DNA of 16,979 nucleotides from the NCBI GenBank assembly GCA_023386395.1, contig JAEWJV010000211.1, positions 1-16,979 on the forward strand, given 5' to 3'. Under the pieces are notes generated by a model. The model was not told where the DNA came from. It worked only from the letters and a program-made list of their open reading frames with translations, and did not search any database. Positions within the stretch are counted from its first letter, which is position 1. Each line of letters starts with the position of its first letter. This document shows positions 6,503-13,242 of the stretch, one piece after another. Source of the DNA: Bacteroidota bacterium (lineage in GTDB: Bacteria; Bacteroidota; Bacteroidia; Chitinophagales; Chitinophagaceae). The position numbers and the translations under genes were made by a program.

Positions 6503-7768
6503 ATGATCAGTAAGTTTATTACGGGTACGGCACTGGCTGTTGCTTTTACCACGGCTGCCACTGCTCAAACAACAGAAATTCCCGACACTTCCTATCAATT
6601 ACCTCCTTTATTAGTAACGCAATCGGGCAAAGCAATTCATACGGCAGCAGATTGGGAAAAAAAGCGCAGGCCCGAAGTGCTTGACTTGTTTGAACAATAT
6701 GTATATGGTAAAACACCGGCGAAGAAAATTCCTTTGCGGTTTGTTACCTTGTCCGTAAACGCCACTGCACTGAATGGCACAGCTACGCGCAAACAGGTGC
6801 GTGCCTATTTTTCAAAAGATGAAAAATATTTTATGGACATCTTATTGTACTTGCCCAACAATACGGGTAAGCCTGCACCGCTATTTTTAGGTTTGAATTT
6901 TGGCGGCAATCAAACCATAAATACAGATACCGGAATTTTAATTTCAAAACGATGGGTAAGGTATGATGAAGGGACGGCATATAAAGATCATTATGCTACC
7001 GAAGCTTCCCGCGGCATGCAGGCCAGCCGGTGGCCGGTGCAGGAAATCATTAACCGTGGCTATGGATTGGCAACCATATATTATGGCGATCTTCAACCCG
7101 ACAGCACCAACAGTGTTAATGCAGGCATTGCGCCTTTGTTTTATAAAGATGGCCAGACAAAACCTCGCCCCGGTGAATGGGGTGCCATTGGTGTGTGGGC
7201 CTGGGGCCTGAGCCGGGCTATGGATTACCTGGAAACCGATCCGGCAGTTAATGCAAAAAAAGTAGCGGTGATAGGGCATTCCCGCCTGGGCAAAACCGCC
7301 TTATGGGCCGGCGCGCAGGATAAGCGCTTTGCCCTGGTAATATCCAATAATTCTGGTGAAGGCGGTGCGGCAATTACAAGAAGAAAATATGGGGAAACGA
7401 TTACAAAGATCAATACAACATTTCCCTACTGGTTTTGCGATAACTATAAAGCCTATAACGACCGTGAAGATGCATTGCCTGTAGATTTTCATGAACTGGT
7501 GGCTTTAATAGCGCCCCGCCCGGTATATGTGGCCAGTGCATCACAGGACCAGTGGTCGGACCCCACAGGGGAGTATCTTTCCGCATGGCATGCAGGTGAA
7601 GTATATAAGCTTTATAAGCTCACCGGGTTGCCGGGCGCTGTGCCTCCCCCGGTAAACACACCTGTGGGCAGCGGGTCAATAGGTTATCATATGCGGGATG
7701 GCGGGCATGATATACAGCTTTACGACTGGCAGCAATACCTGGATTTTGCCGACAGGTTTTTTAAGTAA
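6503..7768 (+). CDS. Exported CE15-like glucuronoyl esterase
   Basis: This 421-residue alpha/beta hydrolase has a signal peptide (1-21, TAATAQ). The nucleophile elbow GHSRLGKTALW places Ser260 and the adjacent Arg261, as in CE15 glucuronoyl esterases. The downstream block NNSGEGGAAITRR carries E286, a candidate acid. A second candidate acid sits in ASASQDQWSDP (D349 or D353), and the catalytic histidine is H402 in RDGGHDI. CE15 enzymes cleave ester bonds between 4-O-methyl-glucuronic acid of xylan and lignin alcohols. Other acetyl-xylan esterase-like families share the elbow, so substrate is inferred. Length is normal for bacterial CE15. It is the first of four plus-strand genes for exported proteins; the lipoprotein gene follows after 47 bases. 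Confidence 0.88.
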   Translation: MISKFITGTALAVAFTTAATAQTTEIPDTSYQLPPLLVTQSGKAIHTAADWEKKRRPEVLDLFEQYVYGKTPAKKIPLRFVTLSVNATALNGTATRKQVRAYFSKDEKYFMDILLYLPNNTGKPAPLFLGLNFGGNQTINTDTGILISKRWVRYDEGTAYKDHYATEASRGMQASRWPVQEIINRGYGLATIYYGDLQPDSTNSVNAGIAPLFYKDGQTKPRPGEWGAIGVWAWGLSRAMDYLETDPAVNAKKVAVIGHSRLGKTALWAGAQDKRFALVISNNSGEGGAAITRRKYGETITKINTTFPYWFCDNYKAYNDREDALPVDFHELVALIAPRPVYVASASQDQWSDPTGEYLSAWHAGEVYKLYKLTGLPGAVPPPVNTPVGSGSIGYHMRDGGHDIQLYDWQQYLDFADRFFK

Positions 7769-7815
7769 CAATAAACGGGGTTATTAACTGCAATTGCAGC
7801 AACAGAAATTTAATA

Positions 7816-8241
7816 ATGAGATATGTAAAGATTTTTTGCGGGTTGCTTTTTGCATTTTTTATCAGTCAGTCGTGTTCTTTAATCATTAATGATCATGACA
7901 GAAATGCAATTGTTTTAAAAGATTCAATCAAAATTAATAATGACAGTAGTTTGTATTGGTATGAATATTCCAAACCATTTGGACATAATTCCGTAAGCTA
8001 TATCCAGATTGATAATAGTTTTTGCAACCTTGATAGCCGCAAGGCATTAATTACGGGAGATCTGATTATTGGAATTGATACTGTAATCGATGATAAAATT
8101 AAATTTATCTGTGCAGATACCTTTTCTGTTTTACAGTCGTCCAGTTATCGAACCATCCTGATTCCATATAATTTTGGATCGGTTCACACTATTAAACCCA
8201 GGATTAATAAACCATTTTTTATTGCAGATTCCTGTAAGTGA
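7816..8241 (+). CDS. Small hypothetical lipoprotein
   Basis: This 141-residue protein is not recognised. It starts with a lipoprotein signal: basic MRYVK, hydrophobic stretch, then FFISQSC with the lipidation cysteine at C20. The mature part is AT-rich in codon use, with many Ile, Asn and Asp residues, and contains DSIKINNDSSLYWYEYSK and DTVIDDKIKFICADTF. C72 and further cysteines at about 98 and near the C-terminus could form a disulfide. No acidic export signal follows the lipidated cysteine, so surface exposure is not suggested. The gene follows the esterase by 47 bases, including a 12-base palindrome, and may be co-transcribed with it. The base composition is lower in G+C than in the esterase, which hints at a different history. 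Confidence 0.7.
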   Translation: MRYVKIFCGLLFAFFISQSCSLIINDHDRNAIVLKDSIKINNDSSLYWYEYSKPFGHNSVSYIQIDNSFCNLDSRKALITGDLIIGIDTVIDDKIKFICADTFSVLQSSSYRTILIPYNFGSVHTIKPRINKPFFIADSCK

Positions 8242-8305
8242 ATAAGGCTTGCGAACGGGCATGAATTGAAGTTGTGAAAGAGAGGATGGGCTTTGTATTT
8301 CTTAG

Positions 8306-8361
8306 CCTGCAATGTCCTTTCCGGTGTTCATGGCTTTGCTAAAGAGACATTCGGGAAAGGG
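8306..8361. repeat. Dispersed imperfect palindrome, copy A
   Basis: This element contains GCAATGTC at 8309-8316 and, 19 bases on, TTTGCTAAAGAGACATT at 8335-8351. The same two blocks recur at 12122-12129 and 12163-12179 (TTTGCGAAAGAGATATT, 15 of 17 identical). Within this copy AATGTC (8311-8316) pairs with GACATT (8346-8351), and CCTTTCC (8316-8322) pairs with GGAAAGG (8354-8360). Confidence 0.5.
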
Positions 8362-8376
8362 AACTTCCTGAAAAAA

Positions 8377-8384
8377 TATTTTTG
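8377..8384 (+). promoter_or_regulatory. Exact TAnnTTTG element before the TPR gene
   Basis: TATTTTTG matches the Bacteroidota -7 consensus exactly and lies 42 bases before the ATG at 8427. No good TTTG partner is found 17-23 bases upstream, so it is only a candidate. Confidence 0.3.
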
Positions 8385-8426
8385 TGTAATTTGATGCTCC
8401 AAAACATCTAAACCAATAAACTGTTT

Positions 8427-9473
8427 ATGGAAAAGCAAATTATTTTCTCCCTTCTTATGTCTCTTTTCTTTTTGAATGTTTTCTCTCAAAATCCTGATAA
8501 AGCTGAGCAACTCGTTAATGAAGGAATAAAATTACACGACGCAGGCAAATACGCTGAAGCAATTGCAAAATACAAAGAAGCGCTTACCGCCGATGCTGAT
8601 CATCCGGCAGCACTTTATGAAATGTCGTACACCTACTACATAAGTGGTGTATTGGATTCGGCAATTGTTTTAGACGAAAAGCTTTTGAAGATGAACATAC
8701 CCGATAATACGCGAAAACAAGTGTATGTAAACTTGGGTTCTGTATATGATGATAGCAAGCAGCCGCAACAAGCTATTAAAACCTATAAACAGGGAATAAA
8801 AAAGTTTCCGGATTTCTATTTGTTATATTTCAACCTGGCTATAACACAATATCGAAACAACGATAATGAAAACGCGATGGAGAATTTTCAGAAAGCGGTT
8901 ACATTAAGGCCATTCCATGCAGGCTCTAATAATGGAATGTATCAAATACTTGCTGATGAAAATAAAATTCCTGCTGTATTGACTGCAACAATGGTTTGCA
9001 TTGCCGAAAAAAATACAAAACGTTCTGTTGAGTGCGCTCAATTTATTCAATCGGCATTTGCTCCCACCGTAAAATCCGATTCAGCTAAAAAGAACATGAC
9101 CATTTATATTCCTTCATCATCATTATCGGAAGCCAAAGAAAATAATTTTTCTTCAGCAGAACTTGGTATATCCCTGATGGCAGCATCGCCTGACATAATG
9201 GATACGCTTCAGTTAAATACAACAGTACAAAAATTAAAATTTCAGTTTGATGCGCTTTGCGGTTTTTTAGATGATAAAAAACAGAAAGGTTTCTTCTGGA
9301 AATTTTATGCGCCTTTCTTTTCTGACATTAAGAAAAACAATTACACAGAAGTATTGGTTAATCTCGTTCTACAAAATACCGAAAACGAATCTGCACTTTG
9401 GGTTACAACCAATGAAACTAAAGTGAGTGAGTTTTATGATTGGGTAAATAAATATAACTGGCCAAATAAATAA
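8427..9473 (+). CDS. Exported tetratricopeptide repeat protein
   Basis: This 348-residue protein has a signal peptide (1-20, FFLNVFSQ) and about four consecutive TPR units: roughly 25-58 (AGKYAEAIAKYKEALTAD), 59-92 (ALYEMSYTYYISGVLDSAI), 97-130 (VYVNLGSVYDDSKQPQQAI) and 131-164 (NLAITQYRNNDNENAMENF). The C-terminal half (about 170-348) has no recognised domain and contains two cysteines near each other (ATMVCIAEKN and RSVECAQF). TPR arrays mediate protein binding; no enzyme activity is implied. It probably resides in the periplasm. The GH16-like gene follows after 26 bases in the same direction, so the two may form an operon. The start at 8427 is the only ATG in front of the signal peptide. 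Confidence 0.88.
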   Translation: MEKQIIFSLLMSLFFLNVFSQNPDKAEQLVNEGIKLHDAGKYAEAIAKYKEALTADADHPAALYEMSYTYYISGVLDSAIVLDEKLLKMNIPDNTRKQVYVNLGSVYDDSKQPQQAIKTYKQGIKKFPDFYLLYFNLAITQYRNNDNENAMENFQKAVTLRPFHAGSNNGMYQILADENKIPAVLTATMVCIAEKNTKRSVECAQFIQSAFAPTVKSDSAKKNMTIYIPSSSLSEAKENNFSSAELGISLMAASPDIMDTLQLNTTVQKLKFQFDALCGFLDDKKQKGFFWKFYAPFFSDIKKNNYTEVLVNLVLQNTENESALWVTTNETKVSEFYDWVNKYNWPNK

Positions 9474-9499
9474 TAAATAAGGTTACATTATTCATCATC

Positions 9500-10378
9500 A
9501 TGAAACAAATACTATTCATCATTTCATTTTTTGCCAGTCTTGCTGGTTATGCGCAGCAAGAAAAGCTGGCGCATGCTTTTACTGAAAATTTCAACGATTC
9601 CGTTTTACAAAATTTCAGGTATGGCTCCGCCGGAAATAAAGCCGCTTTTAAATGGCAACCCGGTGTTACTTCCAAAACAGAACCGGGCTCCAGAGTGCTG
9701 CTGTTTAAAATAGATCCTGCAGATAGTGCAGGTGCCGGCCGTGGCCCTGAAATTATATCTAATGATTTTACTTATTATGGCACCTACGCTGCCCGTTTAA
9801 AAGTGCCTGATGTAAGAAATGTTCAGCCAAATACAGGCGCTGTGGTGGGTTATTTTACTTATTATATGGATAGCGTGTATGGCTTAAGTGAAATAGATTT
9901 TGAATGGCTGGTGGCTGATCCTTCTATCATTTATATTGGTACCTGGACTGGTTACAATGGTGAACTTAAAAGAATTGGGCGAACCATCAATTTAGCTAAG
10001 GGAATTATTTACAATACCATTTATAAAGAAGGTTATAACGGGAAACCGGATTCCTTAACCGGCGCTCAAAACCAGCCTGAAACCATTGAGGCCATTAATA
10101 ACTATGATGCGTCATCCGGGTTCTATACGTATGGATTTGACTGGCATTCTGACCGTCTTACCTGGTGGATGATGCACCCGGTGACAGGTAAAAAAATTAT
10201 TCTATGGGATTACAGCGGATCGCAACGCGGCATTCCGCAACACGCCACCTATTATCGCGTAAACTTCTGGCATACCAACAACTGGGGCGTTGAAACCAAT
10301 GCCAATGCAATAGAGAAACCTTTATACCCATACGAGCTGGAAGTGGATTGGATGAAGTATGCTCCGTTTGATAAGTGA
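9500..10378 (+). CDS. Exported GH16-type glycoside hydrolase
   Basis: This 292-residue protein has a signal peptide (1-18, SLAGYAQ) and a concanavalin-like jelly-roll of family GH16. The catalytic motif is intact: E131-I-D133-F-E135 in LSEIDFEWL, where the first Glu is the nucleophile and the last the acid/base. Flanking strands fit the family: FTYYGTYAARLKVP before, and YTYGFDWHSDRLTWWM (start of the second sheet) and YRVNFWHTNNWG after. GH16 enzymes cleave beta-1,3, beta-1,4 or mixed-linkage glucans and galactans; subfamily and substrate cannot be fixed by eye. The catalytic motif lacks the bulge residue seen in laminarinases (ExDxxE), so it resembles the ExDxE group of lichenases and xyloglucan transglycosylases. 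It is the last of the plus-strand exported set. Confidence 0.88.
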   Translation: MKQILFIISFFASLAGYAQQEKLAHAFTENFNDSVLQNFRYGSAGNKAAFKWQPGVTSKTEPGSRVLLFKIDPADSAGAGRGPEIISNDFTYYGTYAARLKVPDVRNVQPNTGAVVGYFTYYMDSVYGLSEIDFEWLVADPSIIYIGTWTGYNGELKRIGRTINLAKGIIYNTIYKEGYNGKPDSLTGAQNQPETIEAINNYDASSGFYTYGFDWHSDRLTWWMMHPVTGKKIILWDYSGSQRGIPQHATYYRVNFWHTNNWGVETNANAIEKPLYPYELEVDWMKYAPFDK

Positions 10379-10573
10379 AAGGCCTGCTTCGACGCAAATT
10401 TGAAGTTCTTTTTCGCCGAATGTTACGTCGTAGTCTTTGTTAATGGCATTTGTGTAAAGCCACGAGATTCTGCCTCTTATTTTAATTCTTCATAATGAAT
10501 AGGAGTAAAAAGTTTTGTTTATTGTAATTCATAAAAGCCTGCACTGTTATGTTCGAAATCTCCACCGGAAGCC

Positions 10574-10597
10574 TTCGTTGGTCTCGTGACCAACGAA
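10574..10597. repeat. Perfect 10-bp hairpin
   Basis: TTCGTTGGTC (10574-10583) and GACCAACGAA (10588-10597) are exact reverse complements around the tetraloop TCGT. The core GTTGGT/ACCAAC is shared with the three-copy repeat nearby. There is no T-run, so it resembles a REP-type palindrome more than a terminator. Confidence 0.75.
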
Positions 10598-10618
10598 TTA
10601 ATTGCACGAGTAATGCTT

Positions 10619-10665
10619 GATTTCGTTTATCAAACTCTTTGTTGGTGACAACACCAATAAGGGCG
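10619..10665. repeat. GTTGGTG palindromic repeat, copy 1
   Basis: GATTTCGTTTAT (10619-10630) is followed by a hairpin, 10637-10647 with 10652-10662 (11 pairs, two of them G-U, loop ACAA), and then GGGCG. The same layout occurs at 12672-12717, so the repeat is longer than its palindrome. Confidence 0.7.
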
Positions 10666-10758
10666 GAAGATCAGAAAATGTGATGGTATTCTTTTTATAT
10701 ATTTCGATATATTAGCATCCACTCTATGCGTGTATTATCTGGCCAATTCTAAAATCGC

Positions 10759-12099
10759 ATGAATATTCAACAAACTGCAAAAAATTCTTTTATTCTGTAT
10801 GGGATGCTATTTATAACATCGTTGTTGGTAGCAGGCAGTTTTATGTATATGTCTTATTCTTCAACTACTGAAGAAGCATTACGTTCGGATAAAAATCTCA
10901 TAACACTAAACGGTCCGTGGAAATTTATAGCGGGGGATAACATGCAATATGCTCAACCCGGCTATAATGATTCGGGATGGGAAACCATGGATCTTTCTGC
11001 ACCACCAGGAGTACATGATAACGATGTGGGGCTTACAGGCTTTATACCAGGTTGGACAGCCAAAGGACATTCTGATTATTCAGGTTATGCCTGGTACCGC
11101 CTGAAAATTTCACCGGATAGTTTACCGGGAAACGATTTGGCTTTAGCAGCACCACCTGCTGTTGATGATGCCTACCAGCTATTTATTAATGGGACGCTTA
11201 CAGGTAATGCAGGTGATTTTTCGGGTGCAGTTCCGGTAATTTACAGTATTCAGCCTCGTATGTTCGTGTTGCCGGAGAATATAAAAAAAGAAAAGAATAT
11301 TACCATTGCTTTCAGGGTGTGGATGAGCCCGGCAAGTTTGTATGATGGCGCAGGCGGTATCCATATTGCCCCAACCCTTGGAGAAAAAACACATATTGAA
11401 AAACAATACAGGTTTCAATGGGAGCAAGTTATAAAAGGCTATATCGTGGAAGTTGTTTGGCCGGTGATATTTGTTTTACTGGCTATAACGATGTTTATAC
11501 TGAATAAAGGTAGAAAACCAACGCAATCATGTAAATGGTTTATCACCGCTTTAATTTTATTAGGACTGATGCGGCTAAACCAGGCTGTTTACGCCTGGTT
11601 TCAAATAGAAAATAACCATCAATATTATATTGTTGGGCCAGTAGTCCTCAAACCATTGGTACTTGGCAGTTGGTTAATGGCCTGGCGGGAATGGTTTAAC
11701 CTGCATTTGCCAAAATGGTTACCCAAAATTGTTGCACTGCTTACTTTATTATTTATGGCAGCTCAATTCTTCGCACTTCCATGGGTTACAAACCCCATCA
11801 GTCATACATATTTTCAAACAGCCGGAGATTATGCCAGGCTATTACTTTTGGCATTGATGCTATTTATCATCTGCCAGGGAATGCGTAAACAAAGCATGAA
11901 AGATTTATTAGTTTTAGTAGCAGCATTATTGATGTTAATTGCTTTGTTTCCACAAGAAATATCCTACTTGCATATTATTCCAGGTATCTGGTTCCCATAT
12001 GGCGTAGGCGTATCCCGCGGTCAATTCTTTTATGTGGCTTTTGTTTTTGTTATGTATGCTGTACTGATTCAGCAAAACAGGAAAGTGCAATTGGCATAA
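10759..12099 (+). CDS. Jelly-roll/7TM membrane sensor without output domain
   Basis: This 446-residue protein has an N-terminal membrane helix (about 11-30), an external beta-sandwich resembling the GH2 sugar-binding domain (about 45-210), and then about seven membrane helices (near 228-249, 259-280, 290-308, 322-342, 357-374, 381-398, 420-437). The GH2-like signature is clear: LNGPWKFIAGD, YNDSGWETMDLS, GYAWYRLKI and AYQLFINGTLTG. No catalytic glycosidase domain follows. The layout is that of 7TMR-DISM-type receptors, which normally continue into a histidine kinase, cyclase or phosphatase. Here the protein ends ten residues after the last helix (IQQNRKVQLA), and no such domain is encoded next to it. 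It may sense a carbohydrate or be a truncated receptor. The start ATG at 10759 has no visible Shine-Dalgarno. Confidence 0.8.
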   Translation: MNIQQTAKNSFILYGMLFITSLLVAGSFMYMSYSSTTEEALRSDKNLITLNGPWKFIAGDNMQYAQPGYNDSGWETMDLSAPPGVHDNDVGLTGFIPGWTAKGHSDYSGYAWYRLKISPDSLPGNDLALAAPPAVDDAYQLFINGTLTGNAGDFSGAVPVIYSIQPRMFVLPENIKKEKNITIAFRVWMSPASLYDGAGGIHIAPTLGEKTHIEKQYRFQWEQVIKGYIVEVVWPVIFVLLAITMFILNKGRKPTQSCKWFITALILLGLMRLNQAVYAWFQIENNHQYYIVGPVVLKPLVLGSWLMAWREWFNLHLPKWLPKIVALLTLLFMAAQFFALPWVTNPISHTYFQTAGDYARLLLLALMLFIICQGMRKQSMKDLLVLVAALLMLIALFPQEISYLHIIPGIWFPYGVGVSRGQFFYVAFVFVMYAVLIQQNRKVQLA

Positions 12100-12117
12100 A
12101 ACAAGTAAGATTATCTT

Positions 12118-12190
12118 TCCCGCAATGTCTCTTAGCTTTGCTTTGTGTGCGGAAAATTTGGTTTTGCGAAAGAGATATTGCAGAGAAGGG
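12118..12190. repeat. Dispersed imperfect palindrome, copy B
   Basis: GCAATGTCTCTT (12122-12133) pairs with AAGAGATATTGC (12170-12181) over 12 positions with one G-U pair and a 36-base loop. The blocks GCAATGTC and TTTGCGAAAGAGATATT match copy A at 8306-8361. It lies between the 7TM sensor and the cold-shock gene. Confidence 0.55.
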
Positions 12191-12242
12191 GAGATAAGTT
12201 ACATTCGCTATTTAATATTTCTTGATAATTAAATTTTTTACA

Positions 12243-12443
12243 GTGGACAACAAAAATACAGGAACCGTAAAATTCTTTAATACGGAAAAAGGTTTTGGAT
12301 TTATTAAGCATGATAACAGCAACCAGGAAACATTTGTGCATTCCTCCGGGCTTATTGATCAGATCCGGGAAGGAGATCGCGTAGAATTTAATTTGCAAAA
12401 TGGAAAAAAAGGAATGAATGCTGTTGATGTAAAAGTTATCTGA
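12243..12443 (+). CDS. Cold-shock domain protein (CspA family)
   Basis: This 66-residue protein is a single cold-shock domain. RNP1 is KGFGFI (16-21) and RNP2 is FVHSS (31-35); the first strand GTVKFFN and the final AVDVKVI complete the five-stranded barrel. Such proteins bind single-stranded RNA and DNA and act as RNA chaperones in the cytoplasm. I chose the GTG at 12243 because it gives VDNKNTGTVKFF, the normal family N-terminus. A TTG at 12222 in the same frame would add seven unusual residues (MIIKFFT) and is less likely. The gene stands alone, with a large imperfect palindrome 60 bases upstream. Members in other bacteria are often controlled through structured leaders; no such leader is evident here. 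Confidence 0.93.
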   Translation: MDNKNTGTVKFFNTEKGFGFIKHDNSNQETFVHSSGLIDQIREGDRVEFNLQNGKKGMNAVDVKVI

Positions 12444-12558
12444 TGCCTTTGTTATGGCTCTGCGAACAGGCATAGATGAAGTAACATGAATGATGGGTTT
12501 TTTATGTCCCGGTTGCGCGTAATGCCCTTGCTCATATGGCTTTAAAGAAGAGATCTTG

Positions 12559-12732
12559 CTATCCGTAGTTTGCAACTACGGATTTATTTGATATGATCTT
12601 TTGTTTAAGCGCCGGATACAACCTGGCTATTTCATTTACCTCGGTAGTTGAAGACATACGGAGAGAAGAATGATTTCGTTTATTGGACCCCTTGTTGGTG
12701 ACAATACCAACAAGGGCGAGAGCGAAAGACAT
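12559..12732 (-). CDS. Possible 57-aa ORF spanning two palindromes (doubtful)
   Basis: A complete small frame runs from ATG (complement of 12730-12732) to TAG. It begins MSFALALVGIVTNKGSNKRN and ends IARLYPALKQKIISNKSVV followed by ANYG. The first part is encoded by the GTTGGTG repeat and the last residues by the hairpin at 12561-12583. It lies 19 bases after the stop of the cupin gene on the same strand. The middle and end have a protein-like composition, but no known family is recognised, and an open frame through palindromes can be accidental. It may be a remnant of a repeat-associated gene. Confidence 0.2.
   Translation of the reverse strand: MSFALALVGIVTNKGSNKRNHSSLRMSSTTEVNEIARLYPALKQKIISNKSVVANYG
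12561..12583. repeat. Perfect 10-bp hairpin, GTAGTT core
   Basis: ATCCGTAGTT (12561-12570) and AACTACGGAT (12574-12583) are exact reverse complements with a three-base loop. Outer sequences AGATC (12551-12555) and GATCT (12595-12599) can extend the structure. It looks like a REP-type element. Confidence 0.75.
12672..12717. repeat. GTTGGTG palindromic repeat, copy 2
   Basis: GATTTCGTTTAT (12672-12683) precedes a hairpin whose arms are CCTTGTTGGT (12690-12699) and ACCAACAAGG (12706-12715), followed by GCG. It lies just beyond the 3' end of the cupin gene. Confidence 0.75.
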
Positions 12733-12751
12733 TTACGGAGAACTGGGAGAA

Positions 12752-13144
12752 TCATTTCACTAATACAACCAACTGCTTGCCTTTTTCAACAATATAGGTA
12801 GCAAGTTCCGCTGCATTTGTTTTGCCTACATTCTTAGCAGAATGAATAAGTCCTGCAGGGATAAACAAGACATCTCCTGCTTTAAGCTTCACCGGCGGCT
12901 TTCCCTCTACCTGGTATTCCAGCAAGCCTTCAAGCACATAAATTATTTCCTCGCCGGGATGTGAATGCTTGCCAAAGGCTGTTCCGGCATCAAAATCAAT
13001 GCGTGCCTGGATTGTTTCACGGCCCTTAAAGCTAAGATCATGTCGCTGCAATTCAGTACGTTTAATTCCCGCCTGCTGCGCATGAGCGCAGTTGAAAATA
13101 GCAGATATAAATAATAATATCGCTGCAAAGGATATTGATTCCAT
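12752..13144 (-). CDS. Exported single-domain cupin protein
   Basis: This 130-residue protein has a signal peptide (1-22, FNCAHAQ) and one cupin domain. Both cupin motifs are complete: motif 1 has G54, H60, H62, E66 and G73 at the standard spacing, and motif 2 has G90, P96, G98, H101 and N105. H60, H62, E66 and H101 would bind one metal ion. Secreted single-domain cupins of this sort are usually annotated as cupin domain-containing proteins of unknown role; some are dioxygenases or sugar/oxalate-acting enzymes, but nothing here decides. The epoxide hydrolase gene lies 98 bases upstream on the same strand, so they could be co-transcribed. A palindromic repeat follows its stop. Confidence 0.9.
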   Translation of the reverse strand: MESISFAAILLFISAIFNCAHAQQAGIKRTELQRHDLSFKGRETIQARIDFDAGTAFGKHSHPGEEIIYVLEGLLEYQVEGKPPVKLKAGDVLFIPAGLIHSAKNVGKTNAAELATYIVEKGKQLVVLVK

Positions 13145-13242
13145 GTTTTTTAATTTCGCTTTTAATTTGGTATTCTCCTGCTTTTATTTCTGAACAAGAG
13201 AATGAAAAAAATGGTGGCATACTGCTCACCATTTTATATATG

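Larger units (their letters stand above)
10379..10758. other. Palindrome-rich intergenic region
   Basis: This 380-base stretch lacks a convincing gene. It holds a perfect 10-base-pair hairpin (10574-10597) and one copy of the GTTGGTG repeat (10619-10665). On the minus strand a 62-codon open frame (10670-10482) passes through both and has plausible residue composition, but lacks an early start codon. A second minus-strand segment (10381-10489) also reads like protein (RISWLYTNAINKDYDVTF). Both may be remnants of decayed genes. Confidence 0.4.
12444..12751. other. Palindrome-rich intergenic region
   Basis: This 308-base gap between the cold-shock and cupin genes holds a perfect hairpin (12561-12583), copy 2 of the GTTGGTG repeat (12672-12717) and a 57-codon minus-strand open frame that spans both. 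Nothing else is recognised. Confidence 0.5.

Noticed and set aside
6944..7279. 111-codon minus-strand open frame inside the esterase
   Set aside because: It is antisense to conserved esterase sequence that includes the start of the catalytic region.
7788..7799. 12-base perfect palindrome CTGCAATTGCAG before the lipoprotein gene
   Set aside because: Too short to distinguish from chance, with no second copy seen and no T-run.
12132..12575. 147-codon minus-strand open frame over the cold-shock gene
   Set aside because: It lies opposite a clear CspA-family gene and runs through two palindromes; its translation has no domain character.
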